Assembly: GCF_003977685.1 (NCBI RefSeq)
Contig: NZ_RYZH01000029.1
Span: 28,178-92,177 of the forward strand
From: Tautonia sociabilis
GTDB taxonomy: Bacteria > Planctomycetota > Planctomycetia > Isosphaerales > Isosphaeraceae
Direction of reading: 5' to 3'
Length of the DNA stretch: 64,000 nt
Positions 35,836-45,300 of the stretch are shown in pieces. Position 1 is the first letter of the stretch, and every line of letters starts with the position of its first letter. The translations under genes were made by a program, and so were the position numbers. The notes below the pieces were generated by a model. The model made no database searches, was not told the origin of the DNA, and was given only the letters and a program-made list of their open reading frames with translations.

Positions 35836-36732
35836 TCAGTCCTCGGGGGTGTCATCGAGGTCGGAGGCCTTCAGGCCCCAGTGGTCCGGGACGCCGGCGG
35901 TGTCCTCGGGCTTCACGCGGAACTGGGAAAGGTCGACGTCTCCCTTGAGGTCGACCTCGACGAGCTTGAGGCGATTCTCCAGGAGCTTGACCTGCTGCTC
36001 CAGGAGGGTGAGCCTCGTCTCGGCCTCGTCGGGGCGCTTGGGGCGGGGGACCTCGGGGTAATTGAGCTGGCGCTGGAGGGCGGAGAAGAGGTAGAGGGGA
36101 TCTCGGCCGTGGTTGGCTCGGGCGATCTTGCCTTCCTTCTCGCCGAAGAGGATGGGGAACTTCGGGGAGTAGTCCGGGTCCTTGCGGCGCATCTGGGAGA
36201 CGAGGAAGGCGGAGCGCGAGTAGATGAGGTCGGCGAAGTCGACGTCGCCGAGGCGAGCGTTGAGCAGGGCGATGTAGTCGCGCCAGGCGTCGTTGTAGAA
36301 GGGATCGGCGGCCATGGCGTCGAGGCCGCCGGCGTAGCCCAGCCGATTGCGGCTGACGGCCTCGAACTGGTAGACGAACAGGCCGGCGGGGGAGGGCTCG
36401 CCGGCCCGGTAGGAGGCCTCGCGCTCGAGGACAAGCAGGGCCTGGTCCATGGGAAAGCGGTTGAAGACCTCCTCCTCGGCCTTGCTGATCACATAGGCCT
36501 GGAAGGGGGCGAAGTAATGGGTCAGCCGCCACATGGCGGGGCCCATCAGGCCGCTGACCTTGACCTCGGAGTGCATGAAGCCGACGGCCATCGGTAGTCG
36601 GGTGGTGGAAAGCAGCTCCTCTCCAATCCGGGCGAGCACCTCCTGGGCGGGGATGCCGTCGAGCAGTCGCTCGCGGAAGGCGCGGAAGAAATAGGCTTGC
36701 TCGATGTACTCCTCACGGTCGAGCACGGGCAT
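35836..36732 (-). CDS. Conserved hypothetical protein with a C-terminal coiled coil
   Basis: 298 residues, unknown function. It begins MPVLDREEYIEQAYFFRAFRE; the first 190 residues look alpha-helical and soluble, with aromatic-rich segments (MWRLTHYFAPFQAYVIS) but no membrane helix. Residues about 235-260 (ETRLTLLEQQVKLLENRLKLVE) are a textbook coiled coil, followed by a short acidic tail. No catalytic motif recognised. It ends five bases before the FG-GAP gene and is likely cotranscribed with it. Confidence 0.85.
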   Translation of the reverse strand: MPVLDREEYIEQAYFFRAFRERLLDGIPAQEVLARIGEELLSTTRLPMAVGFMHSEVKVSGLMGPAMWRLTHYFAPFQAYVISKAEEEVFNRFPMDQALLVLEREASYRAGEPSPAGLFVYQFEAVSRNRLGYAGGLDAMAADPFYNDAWRDYIALLNARLGDVDFADLIYSRSAFLVSQMRRKDPDYSPKFPILFGEKEGKIARANHGRDPLYLFSALQRQLNYPEVPRPKRPDEAETRLTLLEQQVKLLENRLKLVEVDLKGDVDLSQFRVKPEDTAGVPDHWGLKASDLDDTPED

Positions 36733-36864
36733 GGCGGGGCCTCGCGGGGCGGAGGGCCAGGTGGTGGATGGCGGATGCCGTGGCTGACGGCCGTTGCGAA
36801 CCGGACCGGGAACGGGAGATCCGTGCGAGCGCGGATCTATCCTAGCCGGAGGGGAGGGATCGGA

Positions 36865-37539
36865 TCAGCCCCGAGGATCGGCGTGGAGGGAGTCGATCAG
36901 GGTGATGAGCTCGTCCACCCGGGAACAGCGGTGGTGGGGGGACTCGGCCTCGAGACGGTGGGGCTCAAAGGCGGCCCAGGAGACAGCGCAGGTGAGGGAG
37001 CCAGCGGCGAGGCCGGCACGAATGTCGGCAGGGCTGTCTCCAACCATGAGGATCCGGGAGGGGGAGACGCCGAGCAGCTCGGCGGCGCGGAGGATGCCGT
37101 CGGGGTCGGGCTTGGGGCGGTCGACGTCGTCTCCAGAGACGACGCAGTCGACGCGGTCGAGCAGCCCCAGGGCCCGGAGGGAGAAGCGGGCGGCTCGGCG
37201 GCCCTTGCCCGTGAAGACACCGACCTTCCAGCTCCGGAATCGGGCGTGTTCGATCGCCCCGGCGATGCCCTCGACGAGCCGGACCATGCGGTCGTGCTCT
37301 CGCTCGTAGTGGTCGAAGAAGCGGGCCTCGGCCTCGTCGAGGCAGTGCTCGGGGGCGAAGACCGCGAGGCAGGAGCGCTCGGCGGGGCCGAAGGTGGCCT
37401 CGACCTCGGCGTCGGTCGGAAGACGCTCGGCCCAGGGGGAGACGGCGAACCGGAAGGAGTCGAAGATCAGGGGGAGGGTGTCGGCGATGGTGCCGTCGAA
37501 GTCGAGCAGCAGCGCGCGGGGGGAGTCGGGCTCGGGCAT
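36865..37539 (-). CDS. HAD-superfamily phosphatase (Gph/PpaX-like)
   Basis: 224 residues. HAD motif I is LLLDFDGTIADT with the nucleophilic aspartate; motif II is the threonine in GVFTGKGRRA; the lysine motif is in DDVDRPKPDPDG; motif IV is MVGDSPADIRAG. An alpha-helical cap follows motif I, as in phosphoglycolate phosphatases. It removes phosphate from a small metabolite, possibly phosphoglycolate or a sugar phosphate. The gene precedes the unknown gene by 132 bases on the same strand. The start has only a weak ribosome site. Confidence 0.9.
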   Translation of the reverse strand: MPEPDSPRALLLDFDGTIADTLPLIFDSFRFAVSPWAERLPTDAEVEATFGPAERSCLAVFAPEHCLDEAEARFFDHYEREHDRMVRLVEGIAGAIEHARFRSWKVGVFTGKGRRAARFSLRALGLLDRVDCVVSGDDVDRPKPDPDGILRAAELLGVSPSRILMVGDSPADIRAGLAAGSLTCAVSWAAFEPHRLEAESPHHRCSRVDELITLIDSLHADPRG

Positions 37540-37751
37540 GGGCGTGGTGGCTCGCCGAGGTGAGGGGAGTGGAGGGTCTCGGGGAGTGTCATTCTATCCG
37601 GATGGCAGAAGGGATGCCGCTCCCGGGCGGGAGAGGAGAACCGGCGGTTTCTGAGGTCGAGCGGCCGGCTCCCGGAGCGGGACCGGAGCGGAGAGGCCTC
37701 GGGGACCTGGCCGGGAACGCGGGGTCGTCGAATCCGGGAGGCGGGGCGTCG

Positions 37752-37757
37752 TAGAAT
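37752..37757 (+). promoter_or_regulatory. -10-like TAGAAT box upstream of the aminotransferase gene
   Basis: TAGAAT identical to the -10 box of tyrS; the matching -35 is weak. It overlaps the first in-frame ATG (37756), which argues that translation starts downstream at 37834. Confidence 0.35.
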
Positions 37758-37833
37758 GATCGGTCGTCGCCCCGGGGTCGGGGAGGCGGGGCCGGCGGTC
37801 AGGCCGGAGGACGAGGAGGAGGGGAGAGCGACC

Positions 37834-38967
37834 GTGAACGACGCCTGGATCGCCGACCGGATGGGGAAGATCGAGGCCTCGGGCATCCGCAAGGCCTTCG
37901 AGATGGCGAGGCAGATGACCGACCCGATCAACCTGTCGATCGGACTGCCGGATTTCGACGTGCCCGACCCCATCAAGGAGGCCGCCTGCGAGGCGATCCG
38001 GGCGGGGAAGAACGCCTACACGGTGACGATGGGCGACCCCACGCTGCGCGGAGAATTGCAGCGGCTGGTCGATCACTCCTTCGGCCACGACGACCGCCAG
38101 GTGATCGTCACCTCGGGGACGGCAGGAGGGCTGCTGCTGGCGATCTGCTGCTCGGTGAACCCGGGGGACGAGGTGATCGTCCTCGACCCGTACTTCGTGA
38201 TGTATCCGAACCTCGTTGCCCTGGCCGGGGGGACCACCGTGCTGGTGGAGACGTATCCGGACTTCGGCATCCCGACGGCGAAAATCGAGGCGGCGATCAC
38301 CCCGAGGACCAAGGCCATCCTTGTCAATAGCCCGGGGAACCCGACCGGCGTGGTCGCTCCGGCCGCAGAGCTGATGGCGCTGGCGGCCCTGTGCCGAGAG
38401 CGGGGAATCCTGCTCATCAGCGACGAGGTGTACAAGGCATTCTGCTACGACGAGCCGTTCCGGTCGCCGGCCGAGTTTAACGAGGACGTGCTCGTGGTCG
38501 ACGGGTTCAGCAAGACCTACGGCATGACCGGCTGGCGGCTCGGATTCGCGCACGGACCGTCCCGGCTAATCCAGGAGATGGCGAAGCTGCAGCAATTCTC
38601 GTTCGTCTGCGCGCCGAGCCCGCTGCAGGCGGGAGTGGTCGGGGCGACAGGGCTCGACCTTTCCGGTCAGATCGACGCCTACCGGCGCAAGCGAGATCGG
38701 GTGGCCGAGGTCCTCTCCGGCCTCTACGACCTTCCCCGGCCAACCGGGGCCTTCTACGCGTTCCCGAAGGTGCCGGAACGCTGGCCGTCGGCGTCGGCGT
38801 TCGTGGAGGAGGCAATCCGGCACAACCTGCTGATCATCCCGGGGAACGTCTTCAGCAAGCGGGACACGCACGTCCGGCTCTCGTATGCGGTTGACGACGC
38901 CACGCTGGAGCGGGGCCTGGGCGTGCTGCGGTCGATGGCGAAGGCGGGGGGCCCGGCCCCGAGGTGA
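37834..38967 (+). CDS. Class I/II pyridoxal-phosphate aminotransferase
   Basis: 377 residues from the GTG at 37834, which has GGAGGGGAGAG upstream; an earlier ATG at 37756 falls on a promoter-like box. Fold-type I aminotransferase: NLSIGLPDFDVPDPI, SGTAGGLLL (phosphate loop), NSPGNPTGVVAP with the conserved asparagine, ISDEVYKAF with the cofactor-binding aspartate and tyrosine, and the catalytic lysine in VDGFSKTYGMTGWRLG. It would transfer an amino group between an amino acid and a 2-oxo acid, with aspartate- or aromatic-aminotransferase-like specificity. The substrate is not decided by sequence alone. Confidence 0.92.
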   Translation: MNDAWIADRMGKIEASGIRKAFEMARQMTDPINLSIGLPDFDVPDPIKEAACEAIRAGKNAYTVTMGDPTLRGELQRLVDHSFGHDDRQVIVTSGTAGGLLLAICCSVNPGDEVIVLDPYFVMYPNLVALAGGTTVLVETYPDFGIPTAKIEAAITPRTKAILVNSPGNPTGVVAPAAELMALAALCRERGILLISDEVYKAFCYDEPFRSPAEFNEDVLVVDGFSKTYGMTGWRLGFAHGPSRLIQEMAKLQQFSFVCAPSPLQAGVVGATGLDLSGQIDAYRRKRDRVAEVLSGLYDLPRPTGAFYAFPKVPERWPSASAFVEEAIRHNLLIIPGNVFSKRDTHVRLSYAVDDATLERGLGVLRSMAKAGGPAPR

Positions 38968-38984
38968 GGCCGGGGAAGCGCGGA

Positions 38985-39565
38985 GGACGCCGTTGGCGTA
39001 AGACTCGTTCGCCTGATGCAGGCCGAGGGCCCGCTCCATCGCCCCCCGGGCGGTGATGACGGCGACCACCGCCGGCAGGACTCGGCCGGCGACGTGGGCG
39101 CTGACGGGGTCGAGGTCGCGGGGCTCGGATCGCCAGGAGGGGAGGTCGGGGAGGCGGGGGACGAGGACGTCGGATTCGAGCAACGAGAGGCCGGCTCTCC
39201 GGTGGCAAACGGCCTGATCCTCAAAGGGCTCGAAGTGGGGGGAAAGGGGAAGCGGATCGGCCTCCAGCTCCTGCCGAGTGGCGTCAGCCTCCTCGAGCCG
39301 GCGGTGCTGGAGGCCGAAGTCGGGAGCCGCCGTCCGGTATCGGACTCGACGGAGAAGGAGAAGCGGCCGTCGGGGGAGGGGGGGCCTTGGCCGTCTCGGG
39401 AGCCGATCGGGGGAGGGCGTCTCGGGAAGAGGGGGAGACCAACGCCGAGGCCGTTGGGACGGCGATGCCCGCCTTGCACTTCGGGCACTCGACCACCCGG
39501 CCGCCCAGGTGATCCTTCACTCGGGCGGCGAAGCCGCAGTCCGGGCACCTGATCGCGATCGGCAT
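38985..39565 (-). pseudogene. Zinc-ribbon protein gene, frameshifted
   Basis: The ATG at 39565 has GGGAG upstream and starts a zinc ribbon: RCPDCGFAARVKDHLGGRVVECPKCKAG, two CxxC pairs. After a P/A linker the frame ends at 39284, but protein-like sequence with about 88 % G/C third positions continues in another frame from about 39370 to 38985 (TAAPDFGLQHRRLEEADATR, VLPAVVAVITARGAMERALG). The switch falls on a run of seven G (plus strand) at 39378-39384; changing its length by one base joins the frames. The 3' end is unclear, since the second frame runs on antisense into the aminotransferase gene. Zinc-ribbon proteins of this type are common planctomycete cytoplasmic or membrane-linked proteins of unknown role. 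Confidence 0.5.
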
Positions 39566-39887
39566 GGCCGGGCTCCCGGTCGTCGCGTCGGTCCAGTTCG
39601 AGCGCATCCGGAGGGAACGCAATGAGGTGAGCAGACCTGATCCCGGATCGGGCCGCAAGGGGTGTTTGCTCGCGGACACACAAGGCGGTCGGGAAACGGC
39701 CTGTTGGGACGCGACTTCCCGTGGTACGATGACCCCTTTCCCGCCTCGCCGGGGGACCAGGGATCCGAACCACCCCCCGGGCGAGAGGAGGGCCGACCGC
39801 CTCGGCGACGAGGCCCCGGCGATCGCCGACCGGGCCCGGGCCCGGCTCCCCAACCGAACCGCTCGATTCCCCCAGGAGGTCCCCGCG
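39566..39887. other. Divergent intergenic region
   Basis: 322 bases between the zinc-ribbon start and the small gene at 39888. A weak plus-strand promoter candidate is TTGGGA at 39704-39709 with TACGAT at 39725-39730 (spacer 15). Nothing else recognised. Confidence 0.35.
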
Positions 39888-40163
39888 ATGGAGACGTTCG
39901 ACGCGAAGATCATGCGCAAGCTGTTCCGCATGTCCCCCCGGGCCGATCGCCTGTTCGATCAGATCCGGTCGTCGCTTCGGGCCGAACGGGTCGCCAACCC
40001 CCCCGGCCCCGGCAACCTGCGCGACCTGAAGGCCCAGGCCGACAAGGACGCCTTGCAGCAGACCTACCAGACCATCTCCAGCGATCCCTCCTACGCCGAG
40101 GACGCCACGACCTACGACCAGCTCTTCAAGAAGGAGTACGGTGACGTCGCGGTCCGGGCCTGA
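39888..40163 (+). CDS. Small hypothetical protein, 91 residues
   Basis: The ATG has a near-perfect ribosome site (AGGAGGT, seven bases before), which is the main evidence. The product is soluble and helical: ETFDAKIMRKLFRMSPRADR, then a loop with NPPGPGN, then LRDLKAQADKDALQQTYQTI and a C-terminal DQLFKKEYGD. No family recognised. Single gene before rlmN, 129 bases upstream of it. Confidence 0.75.
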   Translation: METFDAKIMRKLFRMSPRADRLFDQIRSSLRAERVANPPGPGNLRDLKAQADKDALQQTYQTISSDPSYAEDATTYDQLFKKEYGDVAVRA

Positions 40164-40243
40164 CGGCGACCGTCGGCCTCGCCTCGGAGCGGGGGGCGGG
40201 GCCGTCGACGGGCGGTGGTGACACCAGAGTCGCCGTCCCTCGG

Positions 40244-40249
40244 TAGAAT
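40244..40249 (+). promoter_or_regulatory. -10-like TAGAAT box upstream of rlmN
   Basis: Same hexamer as in front of tyrS, 43 bases before the ATG. The -35 region (gtgaca at 40218-40223, spacer 20) is poorly spaced. Confidence 0.35.
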
Positions 40250-40292
40250 CCAGGGAAGGCCCCGATCAAGGACCATCCTCCCCCGAAAGCCG

Positions 40293-41369
40293 ATGAAGCG
40301 AGCGCTGCTCGACGCGACCGCCGAGGAACTGACCGCCTGGATGACCGGAAGGGGCCACCCCTCCTACCGGGCCAGGCAGGTCGTGCGCTGGGTCTTCGAC
40401 CACCGGGCCGAGTCGTTCGATCGGATGAGCGACCTGCCCAGGGGGTTGCGCTCGGAGCTGGACACCGAGTGGACCGTGTTCGAGACGGAGATCGCCCACC
40501 ACCACGTCTCCCCCGACGGGACGGACAAGCTGCTGCTCCGCTGCCGGGACGGCAAGACGATCGAGTGCGTCCTGATGGCGGAGGCCGACCGCAGGACGGT
40601 CTGCATCAGCACTCAGGTCGGCTGCGGCATGGGCTGCGTCTTCTGCGCCAGCGGCCTGAAGGGAGTGGAGCGGAACCTCTCGACCGGGGAGATCCTGGAG
40701 CAGGTGCTCCGCCTCCGGAACCTGCTGCCGCCGGACGATCGGCTGACGAACCTGGTCGTCATGGGCATGGGGGAGAGCCTGGCGAACCTGGACCGACTGA
40801 TCCCGGCGCTGGACCGCCTTTGCTCTCCCGAGGGCCTGAACTTCGGCCAGCGGCGGGTGACGATCTCGACCGTCGGCCTGCCGGAGAAAATGCGGAAACT
40901 CGCGGAACTGGACCGGCAGTATCACCTGGCGGTTTCCTTGCACGCGCCGACGCCAAGGTTGCGGGACGAGCTGGTGCCGATCAACGCGAAGGTCGGGCTG
41001 GACGCCGTGATGCAGGCGGCCGACGCCTACTTCCACCGGACCGGCCGCCAGGTGACGTTCGAGTACGTCTTGCTCGCCGATCTGAACGATCGCCCCGAGG
41101 ACGCGGAGGCGCTCGGTGCGCTCTTGAGCGGCCGGAAGGCACACGTCAATTTAATCCCGTATAATCCCGTCGCCGGCCTGCCGTACCGGAGGCCCTCGGC
41201 CGAGGCGGTTCGGCGGTTCGAGCGGATCGTGAGCGGGAGAGGCGTGAGCGTGAGCGTCCGCAAGACCAAGGGGCGGGAGATCGACGCCGCCTGCGGCCAG
41301 CTCCGGCGCCGGCTCCAGGCCGACGCGGGGCCCGAGCCCGGGGCGGTGGCGCTGATCGGCCAGCCCTGA
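40293..41369 (+). CDS. rlmN: 23S rRNA/tRNA adenine-C2 methyltransferase RlmN
   Basis: 358 residues. Radical SAM enzyme methylating A2503 of 23S rRNA and A37 of some tRNAs. The iron-sulfur CX3CX2C motif is GCGMGCVFCASG; other family blocks are VVMGMGESLANLDRL, RRVTISTVGLPEKM, AVSLHAPT and VNLIPYNPV. The catalytic cysteine is in EIDAACGQLR near the C-terminus, the arrangement used for methyl transfer by way of a methyl-cysteine. The ATG at 40293 matches the family start; an upstream GTG extension has no similarity. Confidence 0.96.
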   Translation: MKRALLDATAEELTAWMTGRGHPSYRARQVVRWVFDHRAESFDRMSDLPRGLRSELDTEWTVFETEIAHHHVSPDGTDKLLLRCRDGKTIECVLMAEADRRTVCISTQVGCGMGCVFCASGLKGVERNLSTGEILEQVLRLRNLLPPDDRLTNLVVMGMGESLANLDRLIPALDRLCSPEGLNFGQRRVTISTVGLPEKMRKLAELDRQYHLAVSLHAPTPRLRDELVPINAKVGLDAVMQAADAYFHRTGRQVTFEYVLLADLNDRPEDAEALGALLSGRKAHVNLIPYNPVAGLPYRRPSAEAVRRFERIVSGRGVSVSVRKTKGREIDAACGQLRRRLQADAGPEPGAVALIGQP

Positions 41370-41435
41370 ACCGCATCGCCGAGCCAGACGCGCCGATCCC
41401 GTCGGACCGATCGGAACACCGGAGAGACCGATCCC

Positions 41436-42116
41436 GTGGCATCCACCGGCGGCCCGACCCCGACTCCGACCCCGACCCCGGCCCAGGACCAGGACCAGGA
41501 CCAGGAACAACAGCTGGCGGCTCGGGATCCCGACGTCCGGCTGATGCTCCAGGTGCGGGACGACGTGCAGGGGGCCTTCGAGGTGCTCGTCCGGCGCTAC
41601 CAGGATCGGTTGCTCGGGGTGCTGACCCACCTGGTCGGCGACCAGTCGGACGCGGAGGACCTGGCGCAGGAGGTCTTCCTGCGGATCTACCGGGCCCGCA
41701 AGGGGTATCGGCCGCAGGCGAAGTTCTCGACCTGGCTGTTCACGATCGCCAACAACCTGGCGTTGAACCATCTCAGGGGCAAGGGCCGACGTCCGGCCGG
41801 CTCGCTCGACGGCGGCACCGAAAGCCGCCCCGGATTGCCGGCGGCCGAGCGCGTGGCCGCCGCCGAGGGGACCGCCTCGGGACAGCTCCGGCAGTCGGAG
41901 CTGGAGCAGGTCGTCCGCGAGGCGGTCGGCATGCTCGGGGATGACCAGCGGCTGGCGGTCCTGCTGAACAAGTTCGAGGACATGAGCTATGCCGAGATCG
42001 CCTCGGTGATGAACCGCTCGGAGGCGGCCGTCAAGTCGCTGCTCGCGAGGGCCCGGATGGAGCTGCGATCGCAACTGGAGCCGTACCTGCGATCGGGCCA
42101 GCGGACGACCTCCTGA
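41436..42116 (+). CDS. ECF-type RNA polymerase sigma factor
   Basis: 226 residues; GTG start with GGAGAG upstream. Region 2 is visible in FEVLVRRYQDRLLGVLTHLVGDQSDAEDLAQEVFLRIYRARKGY and FSTWLFTIANNLALN; region 4 is a helix-turn-helix in DMSYAEIASVMNRSEAAVKSLLARARMELR. Between them is an alanine-rich linker. The N-terminus starts with a low-complexity stretch of PT and then QD repeats, unusual for the family and encoded by tandem DNA repeats. No anti-sigma gene follows; a 205-base gap and then an opposite-strand gene come next, so its regulator must be elsewhere. Confidence 0.92.
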   Translation: MASTGGPTPTPTPTPAQDQDQDQEQQLAARDPDVRLMLQVRDDVQGAFEVLVRRYQDRLLGVLTHLVGDQSDAEDLAQEVFLRIYRARKGYRPQAKFSTWLFTIANNLALNHLRGKGRRPAGSLDGGTESRPGLPAAERVAAAEGTASGQLRQSELEQVVREAVGMLGDDQRLAVLLNKFEDMSYAEIASVMNRSEAAVKSLLARARMELRSQLEPYLRSGQRTTS

Positions 42117-42321
42117 CCGGGGGAAACGCCCGGCAGAGTGCTGGCTCCCCCTCGCCTCCCGGATGGTGCCCCTCCCGGCGATCACCCCGACCGTCGACGC
42201 GCCCGGCCCCCCGGCCGTCGAGGAGGCCCACCCTTGAGGGCGAGGCCCCCTCCCCTGGCCGGGCCGCCGACGATGTACCTTCCCGGGAATCCGAGGAGGG
42301 AAGCCCCTCCCCGGATCGGGC

Positions 42322-45300
42322 TCAGGAATCCTCGACCATCAGACCAAAGGGGATGGTGCGGAAGATCTCGGCCAGGGGGAGCGTGGGGCGGTCGTCGCCG
42401 TCTCGGAGGGTGACGACCTCGTCGGTAAGGAGGTTGCGCCAGCGTCGGGGGAGGCCGGAGTCGGGCAAGGTGAGGTGGGTGTCCTGCCAGACGTCGGGGC
42501 CGACGGGGAGGCAGGTGCCGTCGTCTCCCATCAAGGAGGCGGCAAGTCGGGGGACGACGACGGCGGCGTAGCGGCCGTCTCGGTATCGGCCGAAGGAGAC
42601 GACATGGGCCTTCCGTTCCCCCTCGGCCTCCAGCGGGCGGTAGACCCCCTGGGCGTAGAGGTCGGGGTGGGCCTTGCGGTGTTGCAGCGCGGTCCAGATG
42701 GCGTAGAGCTTGATCGCTCCGTCGTCGGGGGAGGCGAGCAGCCGGGAGGCCAGCTCGGCTCGGGGAGTGCCCGAGGCGAGGGCATCGCGGAGGGAGGAGA
42801 GGATGCGGCGGCGAAGGTCGTAGTCGACGGGGCGGCGATTGTCGGGGTCGACGAGCGCGAGATCCCAGAGCTCGCAGCCCTGGTAAATGTCGGGCACGCC
42901 GGGAGAGGCGACCTTGAGCAGGGCCTGGCCGATCGAGCCGATGACGCCGATCCGGGCGACTCGGCGGGCGAAGGGGAGAAAGTCCTTGAGGAAGATGTCG
43001 GAGCCCTCGCCGGTGATCACGTCGGCGATGAAGCCGGAAACGGCGTCGCTGTAGGAGGGGTCGGGGTCGGTCCAGGTGGTGTTGACCTTGGCCTCCCGGA
43101 TGGCCTTGAGCATGTACTGCTGGACGCGCCCCACAAGCCCTTCGGGCACGTCGTCCCCGTTGCCGAAGGGCCAGATGCCGACGAGCGTCTGATAGAAGAG
43201 GTACTCCTCCCGAGGGTCGGGGGCGGGGGAGCCCTGGACGTCAACCTTCTTGGTCTTGTTCCAGTATCCCCAGCGGTTGAGGTGGGTCTGCCAGTCGTCG
43301 GCGAGCTCGGAGAGGACGTTGATGCGCATGCGGGCGTCCTCACCGCGCTTGTTGTCGTGCGTGGCGGTGGTGGAGAAGCCGCCGGGCCACCGGGAGAGGC
43401 GGTGGGCGTTCATCGCGTGGAAGGAGGAAGGGGAGTGGCCGAATCGGCCGGGCTCGCCGCCGACCTCGTTGAGCGAGGCGAGCTTGATCTGCCGGTAGAA
43501 GGCGGTGTCCTCAACCCCCTTGGCGGTCACGGGGCCGGTGGTCTGCTGGAACCGGGTGACGAAGGCCTCTCGCTGGCGGATCTCGTCGTCGGAGATCCCC
43601 TCCGGGTGCTCCAGCAGGAGGGCGGCGCGGACGAACTCGAAGACGGAGGGGTCGATGGTGGGGTTGCGCCGCCGGGCGCGGTGGACGGCCATGTCGATGT
43701 AGGCCCGGTCACGCTCGGAGATCGGCTCGCCAGGCCGGAGGTAGGTGCGGTAGACGGGGAAGCAGGCGATGACCTCGCGGAGGGCACGCCTCAGGTCGTT
43801 GAGCGTGAAGTCCCGGCTGCGGCGGTCGTGCTCGGAAACGCGGTTGAGCTGGCGGGCGAGCATGTTCAGCTCGCTGGCGAGCGAGGCTCGGCAGATGACC
43901 TGCTTGGCGTCGTAGACCACCTCGGCCCAGGGCTCCCGGTCGCCGGTGAACTCGACGTAGGAGGCGTCGATGGTGGGCTGGCCGTCGGGATCGACAAAAA
44001 GCCCGTTGATCGTGTTCAGATACTCGTATCCAACCGTTCCGTCGACCATCCAGCGCTCGGGCAGGTCCTCCCCTCGGCTGAGAATCTTCTCGATGACCAC
44101 GGGGAAGCGGCGGGCGAGCGGCCCGTCGGGCTCGGCGGCCACGGCGGATCGGAAGCGGTCGCGGAGACGGGCCTCGATGGCGTCTCGGTGGGCGGGGTCG
44201 GTGTCCGGATCGAGCTCCCGGAGGCAGGAGCGGACGAACAGCGTCTCCTGTAAGCGGGAGAAGTAGCCGGCGGGGTCGGCAAGGCCGTCGGGGTGGTCGA
44301 TGCGGAGTGCGGAAACGCCCCCTCGGTCGACCCAGTCGAAAATGAGGCGGTGGGTGGTCTCGAAGACCTCGGGGTCCTCGGTGCGGATGCCGGCGAGGTC
44401 GTTGATGTCGAAGAAGCGACGGTAGTTGATCTCTTCCACCGCCACGCGCCAGTAGGCGAGCCGGTAGACCTGCATCTCCAGCAGCTCGTGCAGCAGGTCG
44501 AAGCTGCGGGGGTCGCCGGGAGTGCCTCGGAAGAGGGTGAGGTTCTCGTCGATGAAGCCGGAGAGCTCGGGACGTTCCTCGCAGAGGCGGGCAAGCCGAT
44601 GCTTGATCACCTCCTTCTCGGCCCGATATCGGGCAACGGATTCGTCGTCCGTCGCGTCCCGGGGGGGAAGGTTCTCGATGGCGGAGATCACACTGCGGAA
44701 TTCGAGCAGATGGACGTCGTCGGGGGGCAGCAGGGCGGCCAGCTCGTCGGGCCGCTGGCGGAGAATCAGCGCGTAGGAGCGGGGGGCGATGGGAAGGCGG
44801 TGCTCCCAGTAATCGAGGTGGAAGGCCCCCCCCTCGCGGCCGACGACCAGCTGGCCGTCCTCGAGAACCTTGCCGTACTGGTCGCCAAGGATGGGCAGCA
44901 GGACGCGGCCCTCGAGCTCCTCCTTGACCGGCTCCCAGTCCACGTCGAAGTAGCGGGCGGACTCGGCCTGCTCGCCGTTCTCCAGAAGGTCGAACCAGTA
45001 CGGGTTGCCTCCCGTGATGCCCATGTGGTTGGGAACGACGTCGACCACTCGGCCCATGCCGAGCCCGATCATCCGGGAGACGAGGCGCTCGTGGGCCTCG
45101 TCGTCGCCGATCTCGGGGTTGATCTCGCCGTGGTTGAAGACGTCGTAACCGTGCGTGCTGCCGGGGCGGGCGGCAAGATAGGGGGAGAAGTAGGCATCGG
45201 AGACGCCGAGGTCGTCAAGGTAGTCGAGGATGGCCTCGACGTCGACCAGGCGGAAGCCGCGGTGCAGCTGGAGGCGATAGGTGGCGCGAGGGCGTCGGAG

